The translations under genes were made by a program, and so were the position numbers. The notes beneath the pieces are model-generated. The model saw only the letters and a program-made list of their open reading frames with translations. It was not told the DNA's origin and ran no database searches. DNA of 64,000 bases from Chlorobiota bacterium (GTDB taxonomy: Bacteria > Bacteroidota > Ignavibacteria > OLB7): NCBI GenBank assembly GCA_016700335.1, contig CP065014.1, forward strand, positions 2,145,001 to 2,209,000. The letters run 5' to 3'. Below, one piece after another: positions 7,679 through 17,347 of the stretch. The stretch's first letter is position 1; each line of letters starts with the position of its first letter.

Positions 7679-8827
7679 ATGAGTAATTATTTAAATGAAA
7701 AATATAATCTTATCGAAAATTATAACAACAAATATGATATAGTATTAACTAAAAATAGTACTTTAAAAAAAAATAAAGAACATAAACAATTTTATAAAGC
7801 TATTGAAAAACTAAAAATCCTTAAAAAAGATTTTAATTATATAAATGATTTTAATAGCATTTTAACATATGAAACAATTACAAAATTAAAACCTTATGAG
7901 TTAAATTATATTATTTTATTGAAAGAGGAAATATATTTTTTCGACAATTTTATTAAAAATTTCAGTAGCAATTTAAAAGGAAAACTCAAATCAAATTTAG
8001 AAGAAATTATATATGATCATATTACAAATGCTATAAACTATTCTGGTACTAATGATCTTAATGATTTATATAATAAATACAAACCATTTTTAGATGATAA
8101 AACTTTAAATGAAGTTAGATTTAATGCTTCAGATTTAATTTATCAACAATTTGGAATTAGAATTGAACCAGATGACATATTAGGAGATAATTTTACTGAG
8201 GAGGATTTGAAATTATTTTTTGATAAATATGGTCGGCAAATTGATGATGCTAAAAGAAGGATGAATATGGATTTGTCTGAAAATGAGAACTTTAATCTTG
8301 AGAAAGTTGATGAACTCTTCAATCTCGATATATCTAAACTTTACAAAAATATTGTTGTTAAAATTCACCCTGATTTAGAAATGGAAGAAAAAGTTAGATT
8401 CGATAAAGAACAATTATTAAAAGAATTAACTCAAGCAAGAGACGCTAATGATGTATTTGAAATGCTTAGAATAAAATTTTTAGTAGATGAAATTAATGGT
8501 ATTGATACAATTAGTTTTTTAAATGAAAAAGTAATAAAAAGATTTACAAGTAAAATTAAAGCAGAATGTAAAAAATTAGAATCTGAAGTAAATCAAATTA
8601 AAAACTCAAACTCATTATTTTCAGAAATCAGAATTACTTATAATTTAGATATAGATAAAAAAGTACTTAACTCAATGATTAAAAGTAAATTAAAGAATTT
8701 CAAATTATCAATAAATCTTAAGAAGAAAAATATGCTCTTAATCAAAGAAAATCCAGATTTGATAAGGAACTATATTTTTATACAACAAGATTTAAAAAAT
8801 AAGAAAAAATTGGAGAATTTTTATTAG
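7679..8827 (+). CDS. Cytoplasmic helical protein with a J-domain-like HPD segment
   Basis: The 382-residue, Lys/Asn/Ile-rich product has no signal peptide or membrane segment and looks almost wholly helical. At residues 220-265, DISKLYKNIVVKIHPDL followed by FDKEQLLKELTQARDANDVFEML resembles helices II and III of a DnaJ J-domain, with the HPD tripeptide at 230-232. J-domains stimulate Hsp70 ATPase, so it may be a DnaK co-chaperone. Here, however, the J segment is internal, follows about 220 residues of unknown helical sequence, and lacks Gly/Phe and zinc-finger regions. A long coiled-coil-like Lys-rich C-terminus follows. It lies downstream of rpoN and is convergent with pyrB. The J-domain call is moderate; the overall function is unknown. 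Confidence 0.6.
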   Translation: MSNYLNEKYNLIENYNNKYDIVLTKNSTLKKNKEHKQFYKAIEKLKILKKDFNYINDFNSILTYETITKLKPYELNYIILLKEEIYFFDNFIKNFSSNLKGKLKSNLEEIIYDHITNAINYSGTNDLNDLYNKYKPFLDDKTLNEVRFNASDLIYQQFGIRIEPDDILGDNFTEEDLKLFFDKYGRQIDDAKRRMNMDLSENENFNLEKVDELFNLDISKLYKNIVVKIHPDLEMEEKVRFDKEQLLKELTQARDANDVFEMLRIKFLVDEINGIDTISFLNEKVIKRFTSKIKAECKKLESEVNQIKNSNSLFSEIRITYNLDIDKKVLNSMIKSKLKNFKLSINLKKKNMLLIKENPDLIRNYIFIQQDLKNKKKLENFY

Positions 8828-8878
8828 ATTTTGATTTTTCTTGATTGAATTTTTATTTGTGTAATAATAAGATTCATG

Positions 8879-9796
8879 TTAAGATTCAAGCAATGTCTCT
8901 AAAATAGACATCCTAACTGCTACTCCATTTTCTACTTGATTGAGTATTAGTGATTGATTACTAGTTTCACTCTCTAAATCTAATTCAACTCCAAGTGATA
9001 CAGGACCTGGATGAAGGATATATTGATTAGATTTTAAATTATGTAAAATCGATTTATTCAATCCAAAATATTTTGAATACTCTCCAAGTGATGGGAAAAA
9101 AGCTCCATCTTGTCTTTCCCTTTGTATTCTAAGAAACATCAAACAATCAGCAAATTCAATTGAATCATTTATATTTTTTAATTTCACTACTCCCATATTA
9201 TTTATACCCATAGGAATCAAAGTTGGTGGGGCACAAATGCCAACTTGAGCACCCAATTTATTCAACATTAAAATATTAGATCTTGCAACTCTACTATGGG
9301 AAATATCACCTATTATAACAATTTTTTTCCCTTTAAATGAATCAACATTTTTACCCCATTTTTCATATAAAGTAAGACCATCTAAAAGAGCTTGAGTTGG
9401 GTGTTCATGAGATCCATCACCTGCGTTTATAAAAACTGAATTACACCTATCAGATAAAAATTTAACAGAACAAGAAGAGCTATGCCTCATCACAACACCA
9501 TCAATTTTCATAGCTTCTAAAACTTTCATAGTATCGAGCAAAGTTTCGCCTTTAGTAATGGAACTTGAAGAAGTTGTAAATCTGATTGTTGTTGCATTTA
9601 GTCTTTTGGCTGCTAACTCAAAACTTGATAATGTTCTAGTTGAATTTTCCACAAAAAACAAAACAATTGTTTTTCCTTGTAAACTGTTTTTACTTTTTCT
9701 AGGAATAAGAAATTCATTTTTAATAATTAAAGAACTATCAAACATTGAAAAAATCTCATCTTTGGTTAATTGCTCAATTCCAAGTAAATTTTTCAA
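8879..9796 (-). CDS. pyrB: Aspartate carbamoyltransferase catalytic subunit
   Basis: It joins carbamoyl phosphate and aspartate in the second step of pyrimidine synthesis. The 305-residue product has the carbamoyl-phosphate loop STRT at residues 52-55, then TKGET (K82 region), HPTQALLDG (132-140) and the aspartate-domain motifs GDISHSRVARSN and HPGPVSLGVELD. The STRT loop separates it from ornithine carbamoyltransferase less well than the HPTQALLD and HPGP motifs, which are ATCase-like. No pyrI, pyrR or pyrC lies nearby. It is transcribed divergently from uvrB across 151 bases. The length suits the class B/C enzymes that work as a trimer or with dihydroorotase. Confidence 0.95.
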   Translation of the reverse strand: MKNLLGIEQLTKDEIFSMFDSSLIIKNEFLIPRKSKNSLQGKTIVLFFVENSTRTLSSFELAAKRLNATTIRFTTSSSSITKGETLLDTMKVLEAMKIDGVVMRHSSSCSVKFLSDRCNSVFINAGDGSHEHPTQALLDGLTLYEKWGKNVDSFKGKKIVIIGDISHSRVARSNILMLNKLGAQVGICAPPTLIPMGINNMGVVKLKNINDSIEFADCLMFLRIQRERQDGAFFPSLGEYSKYFGLNKSILHNLKSNQYILHPGPVSLGVELDLESETSNQSLILNQVENGVAVRMSILETLLES

Positions 9797-9947
9797 TATG
9801 GTATAACAAATTTTTAGATAATTTTTTTGGTAAAAATATAAGTTTTCAATATATTAAATTCTTAAACTGAATATTATTCAATATTTATTATCGAAATTGA
9901 ATAATTGTTGTAATTGTTTGTAATGAAATTAATAAATAAATTTAAAA

Positions 9948-11981
9948 ATGGAATTTGAGTTAGAATCCCCTTATAAGCCAAGTGGTGATCAGCCAGACGC
10001 AATTGCTCAGTTAGTTGAAGGTCTTGAACGTGGAGATCGGTTCCAAACACTTTTAGGAGTAACTGGGTCTGGTAAAACTTTTACAATCTCAAATGTATTA
10101 AAAAATCTACAACGACCTGCTTTAATAATATCTCATAATAAAACTTTAGCTGCTCAGTTGTATGGAGAATTCAAGTCTTTTTTTCCAAAAAATAAAATTG
10201 AATTCTTTATTTCGTATTATGACTATTACCAACCTGAAGCATATTTACCAAGCACTGATACTTATATAGAAAAAGACTTTAATATCAATGAAGAGATTGA
10301 TAGATTAAGACTTAGAGCAACAAGTGCTTTACTTGAAGATAGAAAAGATGTTGCAATTATTTCATCAGTATCTTGTATTTATGGAATTGGCTCTAAGGAT
10401 CAATTTGGCGGACAAGTTGTGCATGTTAGAAAAGGAGATACAATTGATAGGAACAAATTACTACACTCATTTTCAGAAATTTATTATACAAGAAATGATG
10501 TTGATTTTTATAGAGGTAATTTTAGAGTTAGAGGCGATGTTGTTGAGATTATTCCAGGATATGAAGATGATACTGGCATTAGAATAGAATTTTTTGGTTC
10601 AGTAATAGAAAAAATTTCTCATTTTGATAGAGTTACTGGAAAAGTAATTGATACTGTTGAAACTGAAACAATATTTCCAGCAAGGTTATTTGTAACTTCT
10701 CAACCTCAAATAGAAAAAGCTATAAAAGTAATTAGAGATGAACTTTACGAAAGGCTCAAAGAGCTTAGATCTCAAGACAAATTAATTGAAGCACAACGGT
10801 TAGAACAAAGAACTTTTTTTGATATTGAAATGATGAAAGAACTTGGTTATTGTTCTGGCATCGAAAATTATTCTAGGGTTCTTGCAAATCGTGAACCAGG
10901 CTCTGCTCCTGCAACATTGGTTGATTATTTCCCACAAGATTTTGTAACAATTATAGATGAAAGTCATGTAACATTACCACAAATTAGAGGTATGTTTAAT
11001 GGTGATAGAGCCCGTAAATCAACATTAATTGAACATGGGTTTAGGCTTCCAAGTGCATTAGATAATAGACCATTAAAGTTCGAAGAATTTTTTGAACGAG
11101 TTGGTCAGGTAATTTTTGTTTCTGCAACTCCAGGTGATTTAGAACTTGAGTTATCTGGAGGTGTTGTAGTAGAACAAATTATAAGACCTACAGGTTTGTT
11201 AGATCCAATAATTGAAGTTAGACCAGTAAAAAATCAAATAGATGATTTAATTGCAGAAATTAGAGAAAGAGTTTTAAAGGAAGAAAAAGAAAGAGTTTTA
11301 GTTACAACATTAACAAAAAGAATGGCTGAAGATTTGTCAGAATATTTAACAAATGTTGGAATAAAAGTTCAATATATTCATTCTGATATAGATGCACTTG
11401 AAAGAGTTGAAATTTTAAGGGATTTGAGGTTAGGAAGTTATGATGTTTTAATTGGTGTAAATTTATTGAGAGAAGGATTAGATTTGCCAGAGGTTTCATT
11501 AGTTGCAATTTTAGATGCTGATAAAGAAGGGTTTTTAAGAAGTGAACGTTCTTTAATGCAAACTGCTGGTAGAACTGCAAGGCATCAAGATGGAAAGGTA
11601 ATTATGTATGCTGATAAAATGACTGAATCAATGAGAAAAGTAATTGATGAATGTCAAAGAAGAAGAACTGTACAAACTAGCTACAATATTGAAAATGGTA
11701 TTACTCCATCAACAGTTCGTAAATCTAGAGAAGCAATTATAAGTTCTACAAGTGTTGCAGACATGAAATCACATAGGGATAAAAGAAGGAATGAAGTTAA
11801 TAACAATCAAAATCCAATTAGTGAAGATCCAGTGTTTAAAAAGCTTGCACCAGAACAAAAGAAAGAGTTAATTGAACTATTAAAAAGTGAAATGAAACAA
11901 TTTGCTAAAGAATTAAACTTTGAAAGAGCTGCTGAAATTCGAGATGAAATTGGTAGACTTGAAGAGGCATTGAAAAATTAA
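9948..11981 (+). CDS. uvrB: Excinuclease ABC subunit B
   Basis: UvrB is the damage-verifying helicase-like core of nucleotide excision repair, loaded by UvrA and cut with UvrC. The 677-residue length is normal. Seen motifs are PYKPSGDQPDAI at the start, Walker A GVTGSGKT (37-44), the beta-hairpin tip YYDYYQPEAY, the DEAD-like DESHVT, and the helicase motifs TKRMAEDL, GVNLLREGLDLPEV and QTAGRTARH. The C-terminal UVR domain (ELNFERAAEIRDEIGRLE) binds UvrC. It is a single gene; no LexA box was recognised upstream. Confidence 0.98.
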   Translation: MEFELESPYKPSGDQPDAIAQLVEGLERGDRFQTLLGVTGSGKTFTISNVLKNLQRPALIISHNKTLAAQLYGEFKSFFPKNKIEFFISYYDYYQPEAYLPSTDTYIEKDFNINEEIDRLRLRATSALLEDRKDVAIISSVSCIYGIGSKDQFGGQVVHVRKGDTIDRNKLLHSFSEIYYTRNDVDFYRGNFRVRGDVVEIIPGYEDDTGIRIEFFGSVIEKISHFDRVTGKVIDTVETETIFPARLFVTSQPQIEKAIKVIRDELYERLKELRSQDKLIEAQRLEQRTFFDIEMMKELGYCSGIENYSRVLANREPGSAPATLVDYFPQDFVTIIDESHVTLPQIRGMFNGDRARKSTLIEHGFRLPSALDNRPLKFEEFFERVGQVIFVSATPGDLELELSGGVVVEQIIRPTGLLDPIIEVRPVKNQIDDLIAEIRERVLKEEKERVLVTTLTKRMAEDLSEYLTNVGIKVQYIHSDIDALERVEILRDLRLGSYDVLIGVNLLREGLDLPEVSLVAILDADKEGFLRSERSLMQTAGRTARHQDGKVIMYADKMTESMRKVIDECQRRRTVQTSYNIENGITPSTVRKSREAIISSTSVADMKSHRDKRRNEVNNNQNPISEDPVFKKLAPEQKKELIELLKSEMKQFAKELNFERAAEIRDEIGRLEEALKN

Positions 11982-12062
11982 ATCTATCAATTATCATATT
12001 AATTTTTATGTCAATTTTTTAATATTACATAATTGTTAGATTACATAGAAATTTTATCATTT

Positions 12063-12082
12063 AATGTAATGTAATGTAATGT
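12063..12082 (+). repeat. Four tandem copies of AATGT
   Basis: A perfect 5-base repeat, four copies, lies about 110 bases upstream of the outer-membrane receptor gene at 12193. The rest of the 211-base gap is AT-rich without other structure. Slipped-strand change here could alter promoter spacing, but this is speculation. Confidence 0.8.
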
Positions 12083-12192
12083 CAATCAATGATATCTGAA
12101 TTATTTCTGTTACAAATATTATAATTAGAGTATATAACTTTTTAATTCTCAATTTTTCTTTAATAGAATAGTTTACTTACTCATATTTCTTT

Positions 12193-14664
12193 ATGAAAAA
12201 ATTTTTCATTTTTACCTTAACTTTTGTTACCATTAGTACAGTTAATTTATTTTCTCAGAATAATGGTTCAATAATTGGCAATGTATTTGATGCTATTTCT
12301 AACACTCCATTAAAAGGAGTTTCGATTTCTATGAAATTATCAAATGACTCTAATTCAAATCTAATTGGAGCAATTTCAAATGAAAATGGATTTTTCAAAA
12401 TAAGTAATGTTGTATTAGGCAAAGCATATAAAATTGAAGTTAAAATGATCGGCTATGAAACTAATTTAAAAAATAATATCATAATTAAAAATGAATCCAA
12501 TGAGTTAAATTTAGGGAGTATTAAATTAATACAAACCACAATAAAAGGGCAAGAAGTTGTTGTTGTTGATAAAAAGGAGATGGTTGTTATTAAAGCAGAT
12601 AAAAAAGTTTTTACAGTTGAAGATAATCCTCAATTTTCCGCAACAAACGTAAGTGAGTTACTTGCACAAATACCCTCAGTTTCAGTAGATCAAGATGGGA
12701 ATGTAACAATGCGAGGAAGTTCAGTAACAATAATGATGAACGACCGACCAATATTAATGCCACAAGAACAATTAAGTAAATTTCTTCAATCACTTCCATC
12801 CAATGAAGTGCAAGAAATAGAGCTTAAAACTAATCCGAGTGCTAAATATGATGCTAGAATGCAGGGTGGTATAATTAACATTGTTTCAAAGAAAAAACTC
12901 TCAGATATGTTTGGAGGAAATATTTCAATTGGAACTGATTCAAGGTTAGGTTTAAACACTAATGCAGGTTTATTCTATAATGGAAAAATAATTAATGCTT
13001 CCTTAAATGGAGGAATTTTTTATGGTCCTCAATCAAACTCATCAACTAGCTTGAGAATTAATTATTTAGATTCGATTGAAAGAACAATTAAAACAAATGC
13101 AACTGGAACAAGCACTTCAAGCAATAAGTCTGGATCTGGTCAAGTTGATTATAATTTTACTGATAATGATGTAGCTTCAGTTTCATTTAATATCAATAGG
13201 TGGCCATCAAATCGTTACTCTGGAGGAATTACTGAATACTATAATATCTCAAACAAATTAATTAGAAATAGCATAGACACTTCTTATCGTGATCCTAATT
13301 CTACCGAAGATGGTGGTTATGATGAAGGTTCTTTTTTGTTAAAACATAATTTTAGTAAAGATCATTTAATATCCTTAGAATGGAATTATACTGGATGGGG
13401 TTGGAGCAATTCTTCTATCTACAAAAGCACAAACTATGTTGGATCTACTATAGATTCACTCAAAAGTATTGATAGAATAGATTATAGGAAAAATGGAACT
13501 AAATCAAATGTATTAAGTTTGAGTTATGAAAACCCAGTTAATGACAAATTAAAATTAGAATTAGGTGGTAAATATGAAGCAAATAATGGAGACAACATAA
13601 CTGAATTAAAAGTTATGGATTATAAGAAAGGAGAGTATGTACAAGATTCAATTCAATCGAATCACTATATCCCACAGAACAGTATTTATGCTGGGTACAT
13701 TAATGTATCATTATCAGTTTCAAATGAATTAAGTTTTCAATCTGGAATTAGGTCTGAGTTTGCAAATGTTTCAGCAAAATATTCAAATGGATTAGAAATC
13801 ATTTCTAAAAATTTTAATAATTTATTTCCAAGCGGTTCAGTTAACTTTAATTTCAATCAATCAAATAGTCTCTCATTAAGTTATAGGCGAAGTGTTTCTT
13901 TGCCTAGTGTAGATGACTTAAATCCAACCAAAGTTAAGTGGAGCAATATCTTTATCAAATCTGGTAATCCAGACTTAGAACCTGAATTTGAAAACTCATT
14001 TGAACTTGGTTACAATACTTTTTGGGGAATTGGGAATAACGTTTCTACAAGTTTATTTTTAACCAAAACTTCTGGAAATATCGAAAACTCACAACAAATT
14101 ATAGATGAATTAACATATTCAACTGATGCAAATTTTAATGGAACAGATAAATATGGAATTGAATCAAATATAATGTTAAGACCTGTTACTTGGCTTAATT
14201 TAAGGCTTGGGGGTAGTGTTTTTAATACTGAAAACAGAGGTAGTAATATACCAGGTGACATATATTCTCATGATTTAGGTTATACATTAAATGGATATAT
14301 AAATTCTGACATCTACAATGGACTATCTTTTGGATCAAACATTTATTATAGATCTGGAAGCATTATTGGTGGTAATAATAATAGTGGATATTCATGGATG
14401 TCTTTATCTTTAAACCAAAAATTGTTTGACAAAAAATTATCAATTTCTTTAAGAGTCAATGATCCTTTCAATTTTCAAAAATGGGAAATGAAATATCAAT
14501 CATATCAATTTTATTCTGAAAATTTAAATAAATGGACTTCAAGGACAATTGGAATTAATATTAATTATAGATTTGGTACAACTCCAAAAATGGAAGAATT
14601 TAAAAAAGAGAAAAGCAATTCAAAAGGAGGAAGTACAAATAATGAAGGTGTGGGAATTAAATAA
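12193..14664 (+). CDS. TonB-dependent-receptor-like outer membrane beta-barrel protein
   Basis: The 823-residue product has a signal peptide (MKKFFIFTLTFVTISTVNLFSQ). A CarboxypepD_reg-like domain follows (GSIIGNVFDAISNTPLKGVSI through VKMIGYE, residues 24-110). Next is a plug domain (SATNVSELLAQIPSVSVDQDGNVTMRG, then MMNDRP and AKYDARMQGGIINIVSKK, about 140-235), and then a long beta-barrel rich in Asn/Ser strands. This architecture fits the OMP_b-brl_3 type of Bacteroidota outer membrane protein rather than a SusC. There is no SusD partner next to it. The barrel is followed by a polar tail (KKEKSNSKGGSTNNEG) instead of the usual terminal aromatic strand. Substrate is unknown. Confidence 0.88.
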   Translation: MKKFFIFTLTFVTISTVNLFSQNNGSIIGNVFDAISNTPLKGVSISMKLSNDSNSNLIGAISNENGFFKISNVVLGKAYKIEVKMIGYETNLKNNIIIKNESNELNLGSIKLIQTTIKGQEVVVVDKKEMVVIKADKKVFTVEDNPQFSATNVSELLAQIPSVSVDQDGNVTMRGSSVTIMMNDRPILMPQEQLSKFLQSLPSNEVQEIELKTNPSAKYDARMQGGIINIVSKKKLSDMFGGNISIGTDSRLGLNTNAGLFYNGKIINASLNGGIFYGPQSNSSTSLRINYLDSIERTIKTNATGTSTSSNKSGSGQVDYNFTDNDVASVSFNINRWPSNRYSGGITEYYNISNKLIRNSIDTSYRDPNSTEDGGYDEGSFLLKHNFSKDHLISLEWNYTGWGWSNSSIYKSTNYVGSTIDSLKSIDRIDYRKNGTKSNVLSLSYENPVNDKLKLELGGKYEANNGDNITELKVMDYKKGEYVQDSIQSNHYIPQNSIYAGYINVSLSVSNELSFQSGIRSEFANVSAKYSNGLEIISKNFNNLFPSGSVNFNFNQSNSLSLSYRRSVSLPSVDDLNPTKVKWSNIFIKSGNPDLEPEFENSFELGYNTFWGIGNNVSTSLFLTKTSGNIENSQQIIDELTYSTDANFNGTDKYGIESNIMLRPVTWLNLRLGGSVFNTENRGSNIPGDIYSHDLGYTLNGYINSDIYNGLSFGSNIYYRSGSIIGGNNNSGYSWMSLSLNQKLFDKKLSISLRVNDPFNFQKWEMKYQSYQFYSENLNKWTSRTIGININYRFGTTPKMEEFKKEKSNSKGGSTNNEGVGIK

Positions 14665-14753
14665 TATTCATATAAATTATTTAAAAAAAAAGCAGTCCAA
14701 AATATTAATGAACTGCATTCCTTTAAAATTAAAACAAATGGTTACAGTTGATA

Positions 14754-15344
14754 TTATATATTAGGATCTAACTTTGATATATCATCCCTTATCTTTGCTG
14801 CTAGTTCATATTCTTCATTTGTAATTGCCTCTTGAAGTTGAATTTCTAGTGTATCTTTAATTGAAAGTGATTTTATTTGTTGGGTATTTTCATTTTCAAG
14901 TTTATTATCTAAATTCCCAACTTCGTCTTCAGTTTCATCTTCATCTTTAACTAATGATCCTGCTTCATCAAGAACATTTTCAGTAACATAAATTGGAATA
15001 CCTGCTCTCAAAGCAATTGCAATAGCATCTGAAGGTCGAGAGTCAATCTCTGAACAATCTTCAATTATTATATTTGCAAAATATGTTCCTTCTTTCAAAT
15101 CATGAATTATCACCTCAATTAAATGTCCATCTAAATTCTCAATAACTTTTTTAAGTAAATCATGTGTTATTGGTCTTGGTGGTTTTAAACCTTCTAATTC
15201 ATTAACAATTGACTGAGCTGCATCGGCACCAATAAGTATTGCTAATCTTCTCAATCCACTAGTCTCTTGGAGAATTAAGGAGTAAGCACCACTATTATGA
15301 GGGCTACTAGTTAACCCAAATATTTCCATTTGAATTTTATTCAT
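14754..15344 (-). CDS. DUF151 bifunctional-nuclease-family protein with UVR motif
   Basis: The first 125 or so residues match the DUF151/BFN fold (MEIFGLTSSPHNSGAYSLIL, RRLAILIGADAAQSI, RPITHDLL, SRPSDAIAIALRAGIPIYV). An acidic linker follows (DEDETEDEVG). The C-terminus, residues about 162-193, is a UVR motif (QLQEAITNEEYELAAKIRDDI). BFN proteins of plants were reported to have RNase and DNase activity; the bacterial role is unsettled. It is the third gene of an etfB-etfA-DUF151 run (19 bases after etfA), an order seen elsewhere in Bacteroidota. A weak 5-bp stem beside a T-rich stretch at about 14680-14705 could end the unit. Confidence 0.9.
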   Translation of the reverse strand: MNKIQMEIFGLTSSPHNSGAYSLILQETSGLRRLAILIGADAAQSIVNELEGLKPPRPITHDLLKKVIENLDGHLIEVIIHDLKEGTYFANIIIEDCSEIDSRPSDAIAIALRAGIPIYVTENVLDEAGSLVKDEDETEDEVGNLDNKLENENTQQIKSLSIKDTLEIQLQEAITNEEYELAAKIRDDISKLDPNI

Positions 15345-15363
15345 AATTTAATAACTATTAATT

Positions 15364-16335
15364 TTATTTACCTAATAGTGCTTTTACTTCAAGAGTCATT
15401 AATGGAAGAACTTCAAAAACATCACCTATAATTCCATAATCAGCAACTGAAAATATTGGAGCATCTTTATCTTTATTAATTGCAACTATAAATTTAGAAC
15501 TACTCATACCAGCCAAATGTTGAACTGCTCCTGAAACTGCACAAGCAACATATAATGATGGAGAAACCGTTTTCCCTGTTTGCCCAACTTGCTCTGAATG
15601 AGGTCTCCAACCTGCATCTACAACAGCTCGAGAAGCCCCAACTGCCGCTGAAAGTGGTTCTGCAAGATTTTCAATTATGTTAAAATTTGTTGCTTCTTTC
15701 AAACCTCTACCACCAGTAATTATTATATCAGCTTCCGACACATCTATTTTCCCTGAATTGACTTTTGTTTCAATTACTCTAGTATTGAAATCACATTCAT
15801 CAAATTCAATTTCATATTTATTAGTAATAGGAACTACAGGACTTACAGTAGCTGTAAAAACATTTAGTTTTAACGAAAATACCTTTACCTCAGTTGTAAC
15901 TTGAGTTTCTATTTTTGCTTTTCCAGCATATATTGCTCTAGTTGCTGTTAATTCAGATTCATTGTAACTTAAAGAAATGATATCTGGTGATAACCCAGCC
16001 TTTAATTTAACTGCAACGTATGGAGCTAAATCTTTGCCATAAGATGTATTGCTAATTAATACTACATTTGATAATTCTTTTGTTGCAACATTTGCAATTG
16101 CATTTGCTACAGCAATTGGAGAATAGTTCTCTAACCTATTATCCTCAATTACAATTACATTTTCAGCACCATATTCGCCTAATTTATTCGCTAATCCTGA
16201 AACACTAGATCCAATAAGTAAGGTAGTAAAGCTACCTCTAGATTGAGATGCTAAATTTCTTGCTGCAGTAATTGTTTCAAAAGCATTTTTCTTTAATATA
16301 CCCCCTCTTTGTTCTATGTATGCTAATATTTTCAT
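15364..16335 (-). CDS. etfA: Electron transfer flavoprotein alpha subunit
   Basis: EtfA holds FAD and, with EtfB, passes electrons from acyl-CoA dehydrogenases to the quinone pool. The 323-residue product has the N-terminal ETF domain (RGGILKKNAFETITAARNLA) and the C-terminal FAD-binding domain. The latter shows GGRGLKEATNF, GASRAVVDAGWRPHSEQVGQTGKTVSPSLYVACAVSGAVQHLAG and KDKDAPIFSVADYGIIGD, all family hallmarks. It lies 55 bases downstream of etfB on the same strand. Confidence 0.97.
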   Translation of the reverse strand: MKILAYIEQRGGILKKNAFETITAARNLASQSRGSFTTLLIGSSVSGLANKLGEYGAENVIVIEDNRLENYSPIAVANAIANVATKELSNVVLISNTSYGKDLAPYVAVKLKAGLSPDIISLSYNESELTATRAIYAGKAKIETQVTTEVKVFSLKLNVFTATVSPVVPITNKYEIEFDECDFNTRVIETKVNSGKIDVSEADIIITGGRGLKEATNFNIIENLAEPLSAAVGASRAVVDAGWRPHSEQVGQTGKTVSPSLYVACAVSGAVQHLAGMSSSKFIVAINKDKDAPIFSVADYGIIGDVFEVLPLMTLEVKALLGK

Positions 16336-16390
16336 TTTAATTTTTCTTAATAATTTGAGATTCTAACTAATTTAAACAAACAAAAACAAT

Positions 16391-17137
16391 TTAAATAACC
16401 TTTGCCTCTTCATGAAGTAATCTAACAAGTTCTTTTACATTTTCTGGTGAATAATCTAGAATTTTTCCACCTTGCTTAGCTGCAGGATTACTCATTGATT
16501 TTGTAACAACACGAATTGTTTCAGATATAGAATTTTTTTCATCTATAGGTTTTGATTTTGCTTTCATAATATCTGGCAATTTTGGATAACGAGGTTCATT
16601 CAAACCCTTTTGGGTTGTAATAATACATGGAAGTGAAGTTTCAACAACTTCTTTTCCACCTTCAATATCTCTTTCTGCTATAATTGACTTTCCGTTTATT
16701 TCTAATTTGGTAACAAAAGAAACAAAAGGAATTGACATCATTGCTGCTACTGTTGGTCCCATTTGAGCTGAATCAAAATCTATTGATTGCCTACCCATAA
16801 AAATTATATCAGCTCCTAATACCTTCAGAGTATCAGCAAGATTTTCTGCAATTGAATATGAATCAGATTTTACAATATCCTTAATTAGGATTCCTTTATC
16901 TGCCCCCATTGCAAGAGCTACTCTTATGGTTTCTTTAGCTGAATCATCACCAACACACACAATTGTAACTGTTCCACTTGTTGCTTCTTTACGCCTTAGT
17001 GCCTCTTCAACAGCAAATTCATCATACGGATTTAAAATAAATTTAACCCCTTTTGAGTCTATTGTCTTCCCGTCCTGAGCAATTACTATTTTAGCTGTTG
17101 TATCTGGAGTTTGAGAAATACAAACTGCAATATTCAT
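16391..17137 (-). CDS. etfB: Electron transfer flavoprotein beta subunit
   Basis: EtfB binds AMP and docks the partner dehydrogenase. The 248-residue product shows the typical start (MNIAVCISQTPDT), NPYDEFAVEEALRRKE, GADKGILI, GRQSIDFDSAQMGPTVAAMM, and the recognition-loop region LPCIITTQKGLNEPRYPKLPDIMKAK. It leads the etfB-etfA-DUF151 unit and is transcribed divergently from kdsA across 210 bases. A -7 box lies about 60 bases upstream. Confidence 0.97.
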   Translation of the reverse strand: MNIAVCISQTPDTTAKIVIAQDGKTIDSKGVKFILNPYDEFAVEEALRRKEATSGTVTIVCVGDDSAKETIRVALAMGADKGILIKDIVKSDSYSIAENLADTLKVLGADIIFMGRQSIDFDSAQMGPTVAAMMSIPFVSFVTKLEINGKSIIAERDIEGGKEVVETSLPCIITTQKGLNEPRYPKLPDIMKAKSKPIDEKNSISETIRVVTKSMSNPAAKQGGKILDYSPENVKELVRLLHEEAKVI

Positions 17138-17195
17138 TTTTATAAATTTTAAATTTATTGATATATTAAAAATTAAGCTTACTTAAAAAAGTTTG

Positions 17196-17203
17196 CAAAT
17201 ATA
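17196..17203 (-). promoter_or_regulatory. Candidate -7 box of etfBA
   Basis: The minus strand reads TATATTTG, an exact TAnnTTTG, 59 bases before the etfB ATG. The -33 region is T-rich but lacks a clear TTTG. Confidence 0.4.
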
Positions 17204-17347
17204 AGCATTGAAAATAAATTGAAATTTAAGCTAAATCAAATTTAATTTTAAATTCAAATAGATTCCGTTAAAATTTTAAAATTTATCTTTTTATAGTGAA
17301 ATAAAATCATAACTTTACAATCCATTCTTAACCAATTTATTAACATT

